Source: Thalassia testudinum (Eukaryota > Streptophyta > Magnoliopsida > Alismatales > Hydrocharitaceae). Taken from it: DNA of 64,000 bases. The stretch lies in contig JAZHRO010000002.1 of the NCBI GenBank assembly GCA_037157565.1, positions 78,170,001-78,234,000 of the forward strand. The letters run 5' to 3'. How positions within the stretch are numbered: the first letter of the stretch is position 1; each line of letters begins with the position of its first letter. Shown here piece by piece: positions 20,515 to 32,264 of the stretch. A model generated the notes under the pieces. That model was not told where the DNA came from. It worked only from the letters and a program-made list of their open reading frames with translations, and did not search any database. A program made the translations under genes and the position numbers.

Positions 20515-23111
20515 TGTAATGGATGTATGCCCCAGACGTCTTTTAAGACGTCTGGGATAGTTTCAAGACGTCTGGAAATCCGTTATTTTCGACACCCGCG
20601 AGTCGCCTGCGCGCCTGAGCGCGCAGACCGCATATTCCCCCTTTTTCTCTCTGCGGCTGCAGGCGGCCTGCCACCTCCTCTCTCCTCTCCGCGCGGCGTT
20701 AAAAGGGGCGCGCCTCCCCTCCCGTCTCCACCGTCTCCTTCTTCTTCTCCTTCCTGTGCGCGAGAGCGAGCGGACGCGAGGGCGGCAGCGGCGGCCGCAG
20801 TGAGCGCGGAGGTGCGGCGTGCGAGGGCGGAGCTCTGCCGTGAGGGCGAGCTCGCCGGAGCGGCTTGGCCGGCTGGCAGAGGGCGCAGGGGGCGCGGAGC
20901 GACGCGGAGAGGGACCTGCTGCGGTCTGAGCAGCGACGTCGCGAGCGGAGGCCGAGCAGGGCCCTGATTCTGGAAAAATTTCCAGAATCAGACGTCTGGG
21001 TTGATAGCCAGACGGCAAGGTCGACGTCTGTAAGATCATACAGACGTCTGAAAGGTGAGTTTTCCGCCTTCTTCTTCCTTCTTGACGACTGACCGTACTG
21101 AGGAGGGGGGGTTGGCTGTGCGCAGGTTCGCTGATTAGCCATCTTTTGCGAATCAGACGTCTAGGAGTTGTACCAGACGGTTGGAGTGACCTACAGACGT
21201 CCGGAGTGACCATCGGACATCTGGGATCAAGGCAGACGTCCCCGCAGACTTCTGGACGTCTAGGAAACCACGCCGAACAGGTAATTCTCTGATCCACTTT
21301 TTAAGACGTCTGGAAGGAGTTCCAGACGTCTGATTTTGCACAGTATCGTCTTTTTCGACCCGTTTAGGGCCCGTTCGGGCTCCGTTTTCCGCGATTCTAG
21401 TTGCGTTCTCTTCAAAATTAATTCCTCTACTCATCTACAGTAGCTATACACTATTTTGAGACACTCCTTGTGTTTGATCCTTGTGACAGGATCTCGTTCA
21501 GTTGCAGTCTTGAGAGTCGCGGAGGCACGCGGGATTCCCGATCACGCCCCCATTACTCCCGTTGTACCTGGTAGAGTGGCTTAAGTTATTAATAAAATCT
21601 GTTAAAGTATGAAACCATAACTAGAATCTAGGACATTGCATGAATCCTAGGAATGAGAAATGTATGGAATGATAGCTCCTAGGTGATGCATGAATCCTAG
21701 GGCTGGAAAACTAGTTGTATGCTAGATCCTAGGATGTGGCATGAATCTTAGGATGGAAAAACTAGTGGAATGTATAATACTGCAGTCTTGGAAAAATGGA
21801 AAGGAATATAAAGCTGCCTGTAATTTGAATTAACAGCTGCCTGTTATGAATAAAGAAACATGTTTGAGATCATGGATTTTGAGAACGTGAATCTGGAAAG
21901 TGAAACATATGATGTTCTGAGATAAAGAGCTGGAACCCTACGGGGAATTAGGAGTGGAACTCCTGGAAAGAAAAAGGAATGGAATTGAGATGTAGTTTGT
22001 ACTGTCTCTTGGGTACGCAGTACCAAGGGAAGTACCTGTACCTGTTTAGTGCAGAGTGGGGCCAGCCGCCCCAGGGACCCGGGGTTAGGATTGGCCGCTC
22101 TGTACCGACTTATTGGCCCTCGTGTACGTAGTACCGAGGAGAGCTAGTAGTGTTAGGAGAGTACTAGCTACCCCACGGGCCCCGGGGTTCTGCTAGCCTC
22201 CTTCACCGACTTGTTAGGCCCACTAGGGCAAACCAGGGTAGTCAGGCGAGGGTACGCAGACTGTGGAGGGGCAAGGCCCCGGTTTGGTTACTGTGGAGGG
22301 GTTGGACCCCTGTTACTGAGAGGGCTCTGCCCTGGTTCCGTGCTGTGCTTTGGGCGCACCCGTTAACGGAAACGACTGACCGCGTGTCAGTGCGGGCTAG
22401 CTACCTGTGCGTTTATCGCACGTGCCGTAGTCACCGTTACGTCTGTCAGTGACCTTGGGGTGGTTGACTGAGGGTAGGATCACCACGGGGGACTCTCCCG
22501 GCCAGGAGAGCACCACGTGCTACTTCTACTTTTGGAAAAGACTGCAATCAAGATCGTTCCCACGAGGACATTCGAGATCAAGTAAAGGACCTGAGAAATA
22601 AATGAAATAGTGAGAAAAATTGAAAGATGTGAATAAAGGAAGTAATAGAACATAACAGCTACTGTACACTCTACTGTTGCCTTTAGTTAGTTTGCCACTC
22701 TACTCAGCGTTTTGCTGACGTGTTACACTCGTTACCTTTTTCAGGACCAGGTGTTGAGCAGCCAGGGTCGGCGGCTGCAGAGGACGCTGGGCCGAGTAGG
22801 GTCCAGTAGAGTTACCACAGCCTTTTGTACCCCTTTTGTTTCTGTTCTAGTGAGTAGTTTTTGTTTCCGCTGTACCTTCTTTACCTACAGTTCTTGTTAT
22901 ATGATAAATGCTGTTTTACTGTTGTGGTGGTACCTACTGTAGTAGTTTCTTTCCTTACTGCTGTACTTTCTTACTGTTAGTTATATTCATGCTGAATGTG
23001 GTTTATTTTACTGTCTTTTGGTTACTTCCTCGTTGGACGACTAGGTCTTGGGATTAGTCGAGTCGGTCCGGTTCTCGTGTCGCGTAGGGACTCGGGAACC
23101 GGGTCGTTACA
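20515..23111 (+). repeat. TE-B 5' LTR (2,597 bp)
   Basis: Contains a cluster of GACGTC palindromes (20,535-21,330) within AGACGTCTGG-type units, a TATA-like GTTAAAAGG at about 20,699, a GC-rich block after it, and the end CGGGTCGTTACA. It lacks 64 bp of GACGTC repeats and 24 bp of the GC-rich block present in the 3' LTR. Open frames on either strand across the GC-rich block are not genes. Confidence 0.93.
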
Positions 23112-23114
23112 AGA

Positions 23115-23131
23115 TGGTATCAGAGCAAGGT
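23115..23131 (+). promoter_or_regulatory. TE-B primer binding site (tRNA-iMet)
   Basis: TGGTATCAGAGCAAGGT starts three bases after the LTR end; its first 12 bases are the canonical complement of plant initiator tRNA-Met. Confidence 0.95.
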
Positions 23132-23290
23132 CGTCCCGAGAAGTGAATCAACTGACTGGAAAATAACCAATTCACATGTTTATAGCTAGAGTAGCCACCA
23201 CAACATATCTCTTGACATGAGCTCTTAGAAGTTTTGTTAGGTACCGTCTGTTTTGACGTTTCCGTTTTGTTTCGCGTCTCCTTGCAGGAG

Positions 23291-25774
23291 ATGCCTCGTC
23301 GCGGGACTGGCGAGACTGGCCGCGGGCGCGGCCGAGGGCGAGGTCGACGAGGTGGACGTGCTGTCGTTGACGTCTCGGTGGACCAGCCACCACTCCCTGG
23401 CATCCAGGCCCAGGACCTCGCCAGACTGATACGGGATATTGTACGAGAGGAGCTCCACCCACCGCCCCGAGCACCTCCTCCTGGGGTTGCAGAGGGGGAG
23501 TCCTCTGTGGGACCACGCGACGGACGCGGCGCTGGACACGAGGGAGGGGATGGGCCCCTGCCACCCCCACCTTCCTCCGACACTTCTGTACACGAGGCAC
23601 CTTCGCCTGGGGGTGCACCAGCACCTCCCCTACAGCGCCACTTCGAGCTTTTCGGACAGTTCCGGAAGCTGAAGCCCCCCTCCTTCAAGGGGGATGAGGA
23701 CCCGACCGAGGCAGAGGACTGGCTTGAGCAGCTGGAGAAGATCTTCGACACCCTTCGCCCCCCAGTGGAGTGCCGCGTGGCCTTTGCCATGTACCAGCTG
23801 GAGAGTGCGGCACACCGGTGGTGGAGGGCGGTCCGGGGACAGGAGAGGGACGAGCCGACGTGGGACCAGTTCGTCACCCTCTTCTGCGAGCAGTACTTTC
23901 CCCAAATGTGGCAGGACCAGAGGAGGCGGGAGTTCCACACTCTCTGCCAAGGGACGATGACCGTGAGCGCGTACCGCACGCGTTTCTTGGAGCTGTCCCG
24001 CTTTGCAGCGACAGCGGTAGCCACTGAGGAGGAGCGCCTTTGGAGGTTCACCGAGGGGCTCTGGCCTGCGATCCGGGGGTATGTCAAACCCCTGAAGCTG
24101 CCGACGTTTTCGAGGGTGGTAGAGGCAGCTATGACTTACGAGGAGACCAACCCGTCCGCGCGAGAGACCGACGGCGGGCGGAAGAGGCCCTTTCAGCCAG
24201 ACTTCTCACAGGGCCGGCAAGAACGGAGACACGTGACATCCGCAGGAGAGCCGTCACGTTGTGCAGGGCCATCAGTGGCCTTTGGGGGCCCTCGACAGGG
24301 GCCAGTCGCCAGCACCGGACCCCCGCCTAGCCGACAGCAGGGACTCACTAAGGGTGGGAGTCGGGTTCCCCTCTGCTACCAGTGTGGCCAGCCGGGCCAC
24401 GTCAGGAGGGACTGCCCATCTAGGGCAGGAGGTCAACAGATACTTCCCGTGCAGAGCACTGGAGGGCGTGCAGGAGGCCGCGGTTCCCAGGCACGAGGAG
24501 GAGGACAGCAGTCGCGAGGAGGGTACCGGCCAGCACCTACCCGTCCGACGCAGAGTGTGGCTGCTTCGTCCGCACCTAGAGCTGAGGGGCGTATCAACGC
24601 CCTAACACACAGGGACGCCAGAGCTTCGGGATCCGTGGTAGCAGGTATGGTTTCAGTTTCTAGCAGACTCGTTTACACGCTTTTCGATTCCGGTGCTACG
24701 CACTCGTTTGTCGCAGCCAGTTTTGCAGTTAGTTTGGACCAGGATTATACACTGTTAGAGAATCCGTTCGTAATCAGAGGTCCAAGTGGTCAGCTGTTTG
24801 TCTCTGAGGAGGTGTACACGGGTTGCGAGGTCAGCATCGGGGGACATAGCCTTCCAGTTGACCTGATTATGATACAGATGGAGGACTTTGGAGTGATTCT
24901 GGGGATGGATTGGCTGTCCGCTTACCACGCCTTGGTAGACTGTTTTGAGAGGAAGATTGTCTTCTCCATTCCGGAGCTGCCTTCTTTCGAGTTTTACGGG
25001 CAGCCAGTGGATGGAGGTTTCAGGTGCATTTCGGCACTTCGGGCGGCGAGACTTTTGAGCCAGGGGTGTGAGGGCTTCCTAGCTTGTGTGGTGGCAGAGC
25101 ACAGCCCCGTGGCAGACTTCCAGAGCATCCCGGTGGTCAGAGAGTTCTCCGACGTGTTCCCAGACGAGTTACCAGGACTACCGCCCGAGCGTGAGATCGA
25201 GTTTGAGATCTCACTAGTACCAGGGACCAGCCCCATCTCCACCGCGCCATACAGAATGGCACCGCTTGAGCTGCGAGAGCTCAAGTCCCAGTTGCAGGAC
25301 CTTTTGGAGAAAGGTTTCGTGAGGCCCAGTGCGTCTCCCTGGGGAGCCCCGGTACTGTTTGTGAAGAAGAAGGATGGGACCCTACGCCTTTGTGTGGACT
25401 ACCGACAGCTGAATAGGGTCACCATCAAGAACAGATATCCGCTGCCGAGGATTGACGATTTGTTTGACCAGTTGCGGGGTGCCACGGTGTTTTCCAAGAT
25501 CGACTTGAGGTCTGGATACCACCAGTTGAGGATCAGGGAGACCGACGTCTCCAAGACAGCTTTCCGCACCCGGTATGGACACTACGAGTTTTTGGTCATG
25601 CCGTTTGGGCTAACCAATGCCCCCGCTGCTTTGGTCATGGACCTGATGAACCGGGTGTTTAGACCGTACTTGGACCAGTTTGTGGTGGTTTTCATAGATG
25701 ATGTACTCATCTATTCTAGAGATCGGACGCAGCACGGACAGCACTTGCGGATGGTTCTGGACACTCTGAGATGA
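23291..25774 (+). pseudogene. TE-B gag, protease and reverse transcriptase (to first stop)
   Basis: The frame opens from 23,234, but the first ATG is 23,291 ([12 protein letters not shown]), preceded by a pyrimidine-rich stretch ending TTGCAG, so I use 23,291. Gag core: [53 protein letters not shown] zinc knuckle [14 protein letters not shown] starts at 24,374. Protease active site [10 protein letters not shown] has Asp at 24,686. RT follows: [42 protein letters not shown], catalytic FIDD at 25,691-25,702. One in-frame TGA at 25,772 (likely from CGA, Arg) ends the segment inside RT; otherwise uninterrupted. Family function: capsid, processing and reverse transcription. Confidence 0.95.
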
Positions 25775-27037
25775 CGCAGGCTGTACGCCAAATACAGCAA
25801 GTGCGAGTTCTGGTTGAGGGAGGTGACCTTTTTGGGTCATGTGATCTCTGGAGACGGCCTGGCGGTGGACCCCGCCAAGGTCGAGGCAGTGCTCAGGTGG
25901 GAGAGACCGCGTTCAGTCACTGAGATTCGCAGTTTCCTGGGACTGGCAGGTTACTACAGACGGTTCATCAGAGGGTTTTCGCAGATTGCACGTCCTATGA
26001 CACAGTTGACCCGGAAGGACGTGCCTTTCGCTTGGACAGACGCCTGTGAGGCGTGTTTTCTGGAGCTGAAGGAGAGGTTGACCTCGGCTCCCGTGCTCAC
26101 CATCCCTGACAGTAGTGGCGGGTTCGTTGTGTACACGGACGCTTCCTTGCAGGGGTTAGGAGGTGTGCTCATACAGAGGGGTCATGTTGTCGCTTACGCT
26201 TCGCGGCAACTGAAGCCCCATGAGCATACCTACCCTACCCACGATCTAGAGTTGGCAGCTGTTGTCTTCGCGCTGAAGACATGGAGGCACTACTTGTACG
26301 GTGAGACCTTCGAGATTTTTACAGATCACAAGAGCCTCAGATATCTTTTTGACCAGAAGGAGCTCAACATGAGACAGAGACGTTGGTTGGAGCTCCTGAA
26401 GGACTACGACTGCAGCATCTCCTACCACCCGGGAAAGGCCAATGTGGTGGCTGACGCCTTGAGCCGTAAGGCGCCCGCACGCTTGGCCAGTCTACGGTTA
26501 CAGAGTTGGAGCCTTTTGGAGGAGGTGGGCAGTTGGCGACCTCTAGAGTTACGAGGGTACTGTGGGGCAGTGACGGTGACACGGCAGACCAGGCCAGAGT
26601 TGATAGACCGCATCATCACGGGACAGATGGCCGATCCGTACTTGCAGTCTTTGCGCGACAGAGTACTATCAGGGGACCCAGGGGACTTCTCTTTCACAGA
26701 CCAGGTGTTACGCTTGAGGGGACGGTTGTGCGTCCCCAGAGACGAGGAGCTGTTGAGAGAGCTCCTGACTGAGGCACACGGTTCCAGATTCACCATACAT
26801 CCCGGAAACACGAAAATATACCATGACTTGAGACGCGAGTTTTGGTGGAGAGGGATGAAGCGGGATGTGGGTGAGTTCGTGCAGCAGTGCTTAGTGTGCC
26901 AGCAGGTGAAAGCTGAGCATCAGAGGCCTGCAGGGCCACTTCAGCCGCTTCCAGTGCCAGAGTGGAAGTGGGAGAGCATCACCATGGACTTGGTGGTGGG
27001 CTTACCTGTTACCCAGCGAGGACACGACGCAGTCTAG
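25775..27037 (+). pseudogene. TE-B RT end, RNase H and integrase N-terminus
   Basis: Same frame as the upstream segment. It starts [14 protein letters not shown] after the TGA, then [33 protein letters not shown], RNase H ([56 protein letters not shown]), integrase zinc domain ([20 protein letters not shown] ... [12 protein letters not shown]) and core start [13 protein letters not shown]. It ends at an in-frame TAG at 27,035 where the family has Trp (GHDAVW). TGG to TAG is a G-to-A change; on the other strand it is a C in CHG context. Confidence 0.95.
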
Positions 27038-28057
27038 GTAATAGTGGATAGATTGACAAAGACGGCACGATTCTTGCCGATCCGAGTCACTTTGGGACCA
27101 GCACAGTTGGCAGAGAGGTATATCCGTGATGTGGTGCGACTACACGGAGTTCCGCAGGAGATCGTATCCGACCGGGATACCCGCTTTACGTCCCAGTTTT
27201 GGGCTGAGTTTCAGCAGGCTTTGGGGACGAGGTTGAGGTTTAGCACAGCTTACCACCCCCAGACGGACGGACAGTCGGAACGCACGATACAGACACTTGA
27301 GGACCTTTTGCGTGCCTGTGTACTAGACTGGAGGGGCTCTTGGGAGGAACACCTGCCCCTGGCGGAGTTTGCATACAACAACAGTTATCACTCGAGCATC
27401 GGCATGGCTCCCTACGAGGCTCTGTACGGACGGAAATGCACGGCACCCTTGAGTTGGGTTGAGGTGGGGACCAAGTGGGAGGTTGGCCCCAGGTTGATCC
27501 GGCAGAGTCAGGAGGTAGTCGAGCAGATCCACAGACGACTCCGCACTGTCAGGAGCAGATAGAAGAGCTACGCAGATCGCAGACGCAGAGAGGTGCAGTT
27601 CGAGGTTGGGGACCACGTCTTCCTTCGTGTTTCGCCCATGAAGGGCTTATAGCGGTTTGGGGTGAGAGGGAAGCTCGCGCCGAGGTTCGTGGGGCCCTTT
27701 GAGGTCCTGGAGCGGGTTGGACCCGTTGCTTACAGACTTGCCCTTCCCCCGCAGCTTTCTGGTGTGCACGACGTGTTCCACGTGTCCAACCTCAGGAAGT
27801 ACGTAGCCGATCCCAGCCACGTACTGAGTCACGAGAGCGTCGAGGTGAGCGACGACCTGACCTACCCCGAGCGGCCAGTGTAGATCCTAGACCGAGCCGT
27901 CCGCAGGTTGAGACGAAAGCAAGTACCCCTGGTAAAGGTTTTGTGGAGGAGCCAGCGGTACGAGGAGGCTACCTGGGAGCCTGAGGCGGCAATGCGGGAG
28001 CGTTACCCGGAGCTTTTCGCGGGTACGTCTTTTCGGACCGGCTTCGGTCCTCTTTGA
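27038..28057 (+). pseudogene. TE-B integrase core and chromodomain
   Basis: Continues in the same frame: VIVDRLTKTARFLPIRV, HGVPQEIVSDRDTRFTSQFW, TAYHPQTDGQSERTIQTLED, FAYNNSYHSSIGMAPYEALY. Further TAGs at 27,560, 27,650 and 27,881 each fit CAG (Gln) to TAG. After them: [35 protein letters not shown], then chromodomain QVPLVKVLWRSQRYEEATWE ending RYPELFAGTSF and a natural TGA at 28,055-28,057. No frameshift is visible in the whole Gag-Pol. Confidence 0.94.
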
Positions 28058-28099
28058 GTTTGTTATGGTTATTTGGACATCTTTTTCCCGCACCCTAGT

Positions 28100-28143
28100 T
28101 GGCGCAAGTTTCGGGGACGAAACTTCCTTTGAGTTTGTTATAT
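28100..28143 (+). promoter_or_regulatory. TE-B polypurine-tract region
   Basis: AAGTTTCGGGGACGAAACTT followed by CCTTTGAGTTTGTTATAT abuts the 3' LTR. The purine-rich CGGGGACGAAA block in this place is characteristic of Tekay/Del elements. Confidence 0.65.
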
Positions 28144-30829
28144 TGTAACGGATGTATGCCCCAGACGTCTTTTAAGACGTCTGGGAGGTGGCTCAGACAT
28201 CGGACAAGACGTCTGGGATCACAACCAGACGTCTGATAAGACGTCTGGGATAGTTTCAAGACGTCTGGAAATCCGTTATTTTCGACACCCGCGAGTCTCC
28301 TGCGCGCCTGAGCGCGCAGACCGCATATTCCCCCTTTTTCTCTCTGCGGCTGCAGGCGGCCTGCCACCTCCTCTCTCCTCTCCGCGCAGCGTTAAAAGGG
28401 GCGCACCTCCCCTCCCGTCTCCACCGTCTCCTTCTTCTTCTCCTTCCTGTGTGCGAGAGCGAGCGGACGCGAGGGCGGCAGCGGCGGCCGCAGTGAGCGC
28501 GGAGGTGCGGCGTGCGAGGGCGGAGCTCTGCCGTGAGGGCGAGCTCGCCGGAGCGGCTTGGCCGGCTGGCAGAGGGCGCAGGGGGCGCGGAGCGACGCGG
28601 AGAGGGACCTGCTGCGGTCTGAGCAGCAGACGCGCGAGGTTCGACGCGGGCGGCGTCGCGAGCGGAGGCCGTGCAGGGCCCTGATTCTGGAAAAATTTCC
28701 AGAATCAGACGTCTGGGTTGATAGCCAGACGGCAAGGTCGACGTCTGTAAGATCATACAGACGTCTGAAAGGTGAGTTTTCCGCCTTCTTCTTCCTTCTT
28801 GACGAATGACCGTACTGAGGAGGGGGGGGTTGGCTGTGCGCAGGTTCGCTGATTAGCCATCTTTTGCGAATCAGACGTCTAGGAGTTGTACCAGACGGCT
28901 GGAGTGACCTACAGACGTCCGGAGTGACCATCGGACATCTGGGATCAAGGCAGACGTCCCCGCAGACTTCTGGACGTCTAGGAAACCACGCCGAACAGGT
29001 AATTCTCTGATCCACTTTTTAAGACGTCTGGAAGGAGTTCCAGACGTCTGATTTTGCACAGTATCGTCTTTTTCGACCCGTTTAGGGCCCGTTCGGGCTC
29101 CGTTTTCCGCGATTCTAGTTGCGTTCTCTTCAAAATTAATTCCTCTACTCATCTACAGTAGCTATACACTATTTTGAGACACTCCTTGTGTTTGATCCTT
29201 GTGACAGGATCTCGTTCAGTTGCAGTCTTGAGAGTCGCGGAGGCACGCGGGATTCCCGATCACGCCCCCATTACTCCCGTTGTACCTGGTAGAGTGGCTT
29301 AAGTTATTAATAAAATCTGTTAAAGTATGAAACCATAACTAGAATCTAGGACATTGCATGAATCCTAGGAATGAGAAATGTATGGAATGATAGCTCCTAG
29401 GTGATGCATGAATCCTAGGGCTGGAAAACTAGTTGTATGCTAGATCCTAGGATGTGGCATGAATCTTAGGATAGAAAAACTAGTGGAATGTATAATACTG
29501 CAGTCTTGGAAAAATGGAAAGGAATATAAAGCTGCCTGTAATTTGAATTAACAGCTGCCTGTTATGAATAAAGAAACATGTTTGAGATCATGGATTTTGA
29601 GAACGTGAATCTGGAAAGTGAAACATATGATGTTCTGAGATAAAGAGCTGGAACCCTACGGGGAATTAGGAGTGGAACTCCTGGAAAGAAAAAGGAATGG
29701 AATTGAGATGTAGTTTGTACTGTCTCTTGGGTACGCAGTACCAAGGGAAGTACCTGTACCTGTTTAGTGCAGAGTGGGGCCAGCCGCCCCAGGGACCCGG
29801 GGTTAGGATTGGCCGCTCTGTACCGACTTGTTGGCCCTCGTGTACGTAGTACCGAGGAGAGCTAGTAGTGTTAGGAGAGTACTAGCTACCCCACGGGCCC
29901 CGGGGTTCTGCTAGCCTCCTTCACCGACTTGTTAGGCCCACTAGGGCAAACCAGGGTAGTCAGGCGAGGGTGCGCGGACTGTGGAGGGGCAAGGCCCCGG
30001 TTTGGTTACTGTGGAGGGGTTGGACCCCTGTTACCGAGAGGGCTCTGCCCTGGTTCCGTGCTGTGCTTTGGGCGCACCCGTTAACGGAAACGACTGACCG
30101 CGTGCCAGTGCGGGCTAGCTACCTGTGCATTTATCGCGCGTGCCGTAGTCACCGTTACGTCTGTCAGTGACCTTGGGGTGGTTGACTGAGGGTAGGATCA
30201 CCACGGGGGACTCTCCCGGCCAGGAGAGCACCACGTGCTACTTCTACTTTTGGAAAAGACTGCAATCAAGATCGTTCCCACGAGGACATTCAAGATCAAG
30301 TAAAGGACCTGAGAAATAAATGAAATAGTGAGAAAAATTGAAAGATGTGAATAAAGGAAGTAATAGAACATAACAGCTACTGTACACTCTACTGTTGCCT
30401 TTAGTTAGTTTGCCACTCTACTCAGCGTTTTGCTGACGTGTTACACTCGTTACCTTTTTCAGGACCAGGTGTTGAGCAGCCAGGGTCGGCGGCTGCAGAG
30501 GACGCTGGGCCGAGTAGGGTCCAGTAGAGTTACCACAACCTTTTGTACCCCTTTTGTTTCTGTTCTAGTGAGTAGTTTTTGTTTCCGCTGTACCTTCTTT
30601 ACCTGCAGTTCTTGTTATATGATAAATGCTGTTTTACTGTTGTGGTGGTACCTACTGTAGTAGTTTCTTTCCTTACTGCTGTACTTTCTTACTGTTAGTT
30701 ATATTCATGCTGAATGTGGTTTATTTTACTGTCTTTTGGTTACTTCCTCGTTGGACGACTAGGTCTTGGAATTAGTCGAGTCGGTCCGGTTCTCGTGTCT
30801 CGTAGGGACTCGGGAACCGGGTCGTTACA
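28144..30829 (+). repeat. TE-B 3' LTR (2,686 bp)
   Basis: Nearly identical to the 5' LTR but longer by 89 bp: 64 bp of extra AGACGTCTGG repeats near its start (about 28,185-28,250), 24 bp in the GC-rich block (about 28,627-28,655) and one G in a G run. Confidence 0.93.
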
Positions 30830-32264
30830 GTAGGTGTAGGTAGGTATAGGTAGAAAAGTACACTAATGGAGGATGCTCTAAAATGGTGGTAGGTGGTGGG
30901 TTTATATAGAGTAGGAAGGGGGCTAAGGTGACTCTTGAAATGGAGGGCTAATATGGGAAGATGGAGGTGGTTGGGGATCCTATGGCTAAGGGAAATTGGC
31001 GCCAACCCAAGGGATGCCTAGGGGGTGGTTATGGGTGGTGGCACCCCCTAAAGTTGGCACCAAAATGGCTTCTAGAAGGGGGGCTTAGGTGGTGCCAAGT
31101 AGGGTTCTAGAAGGAGGGGTAGGTGGATGGCTAGGATGGGTTGTAGGGTTAAGTGTATGGTGGATATGGGGGTGGATGTTGGTGCCAAAAAGGGGGGTAG
31201 TTAGGGTTAGGTTTTGGCACCAAAATTGGTGCCTTTTTGTGGTGATGATGGGGTGAAGAGGTGGCTAGGAGGTGGTGCCAACTTGGAGTAGGATAGCTAG
31301 CTTAGGTTGGGCTTAAGTTGGTGGAGCTAGCTAGGGTTGAGTTGAAGGTGGTGGATGGCCAAGGAGCTGGTTGCTAGCTAAACTAAGCTAAGATAAGCTA
31401 GCTTAGCTAGCTATGGAGTAGAGGAGGAGGTATTGGAGCTAGGGTTTGAAGAGAGGAGCTGAGGAGGAGAAGTCTGGAGCTGGAACTGGAGCTGGCAGCT
31501 ACTGAAGAGGCTGGCTTGAAGCTACTCTAGCTGGCTTAGCTTGCTAGTTCTTTGCTAGCTGCTAAGCCAAGCTAAAGTGAGCTGGCTTCTACTATAATGA
31601 GATGAGGTGAGTTGAGTCTGGTTCTCCCAGGGAGGATCAAGCTGGTTGAGGTAGCTAAGGTAGCTTAGCTCAATTGAGTTGAGCTAAGCTGAGTCCCCGG
31701 GAGCTGGACTTGAGCTTCTTGAGCTGGAATGAAGTTATCTTCAGCTGGCTGGAGTTGAGTGGAGCTGGATGTAGCTGAATCTGAGCTGGGGTGAACTCGA
31801 GTCAACTCAGCTGAGCTAGCTAAAGCTCCCTGTGGACTAGTGGGAGCTAAAATGAGCTAGACTCAACTAGGTTGAGCTGGATATGAGCTGACTTGAGCTA
31901 GGGTGAGCTAAGATGAACTCTCTTGAGCTGCCATTTAGCTAAGATTAGCTGAATGGAGCTGGGATGAGCTAACCCTAATTCAAGTGAGCTAGATTCCAGC
32001 TGTAGTGAGCTGGATCAAGCTGAGTTCCAGCTAGTCTGAGCTCCTCCTTCACCATTTGCCTTCTTGAGTGTTAGGGTTTTAGGGATCTGTATATCTATTC
32101 ATCCCTAACACTCACATAAACATATTAAAAACACAATAAAAAATACAATGCATGCCTAACCTAATTTATGCCTAAATGCAGCCCAAAACCCCATTTGCGG
32201 AGCAAAACTCTAGGAGCTAGGTTTGCTTTAATGCATAAGAATGATGATAAGCTGTTGTTTATCA

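Larger units (their letters stand above)
20515..30829 (+). mobile_element. TE-B: complete, young Tekay/Del-type gypsy element
   Basis: TSD GTAGG at 20,510-20,514 and 30,830-30,834. LTRs 20,515-23,111 and 28,144-30,829 start TGTAAyGGATGTATGCC and end GGGTCGTTACA. Tandem order is PBS(iMet)-gag-PR-RT-RH-IN-chromodomain in a single frame. By eye the LTRs differ by roughly two dozen substitutions and three length changes over ~2.6 kb, so it is the most recent large insertion in this nest. Its host is LTR-S copy 2, itself inside TE-A. Confidence 0.96.
19696..32264 (-). mobile_element. Solo LTR-S, copy 2, split by TE-B
   Basis: Two parts, 19,696-20,514 and 30,835-32,264, join across TE-B to give about 2.25 kb matching the LTR-S copies at 13,303 and 61,550. 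Start TGGTACGGATTTTACGTGG; end TTGTTTATCA. TSD GTAAG (19,691-19,695) against GTAAC (32,265-32,269). It sits inside the TE-A 5' LTR. The AGCT-rich block is at 31,300-32,050. Confidence 0.87.

Noticed and set aside
20563..21297. 244-codon minus-strand frame and 146-codon plus-strand frame in the TE-B LTR (and counterparts at 28,392-29,015)
   Set aside because: GC-rich LTR sequence with overlapping frames on both strands; no domain, and the frames differ between the two LTRs after small indels.
23107..24087. 326-codon minus-strand frame
   Set aside because: Antisense shadow of TE-B gag; the plus-strand frame has clear family motifs.
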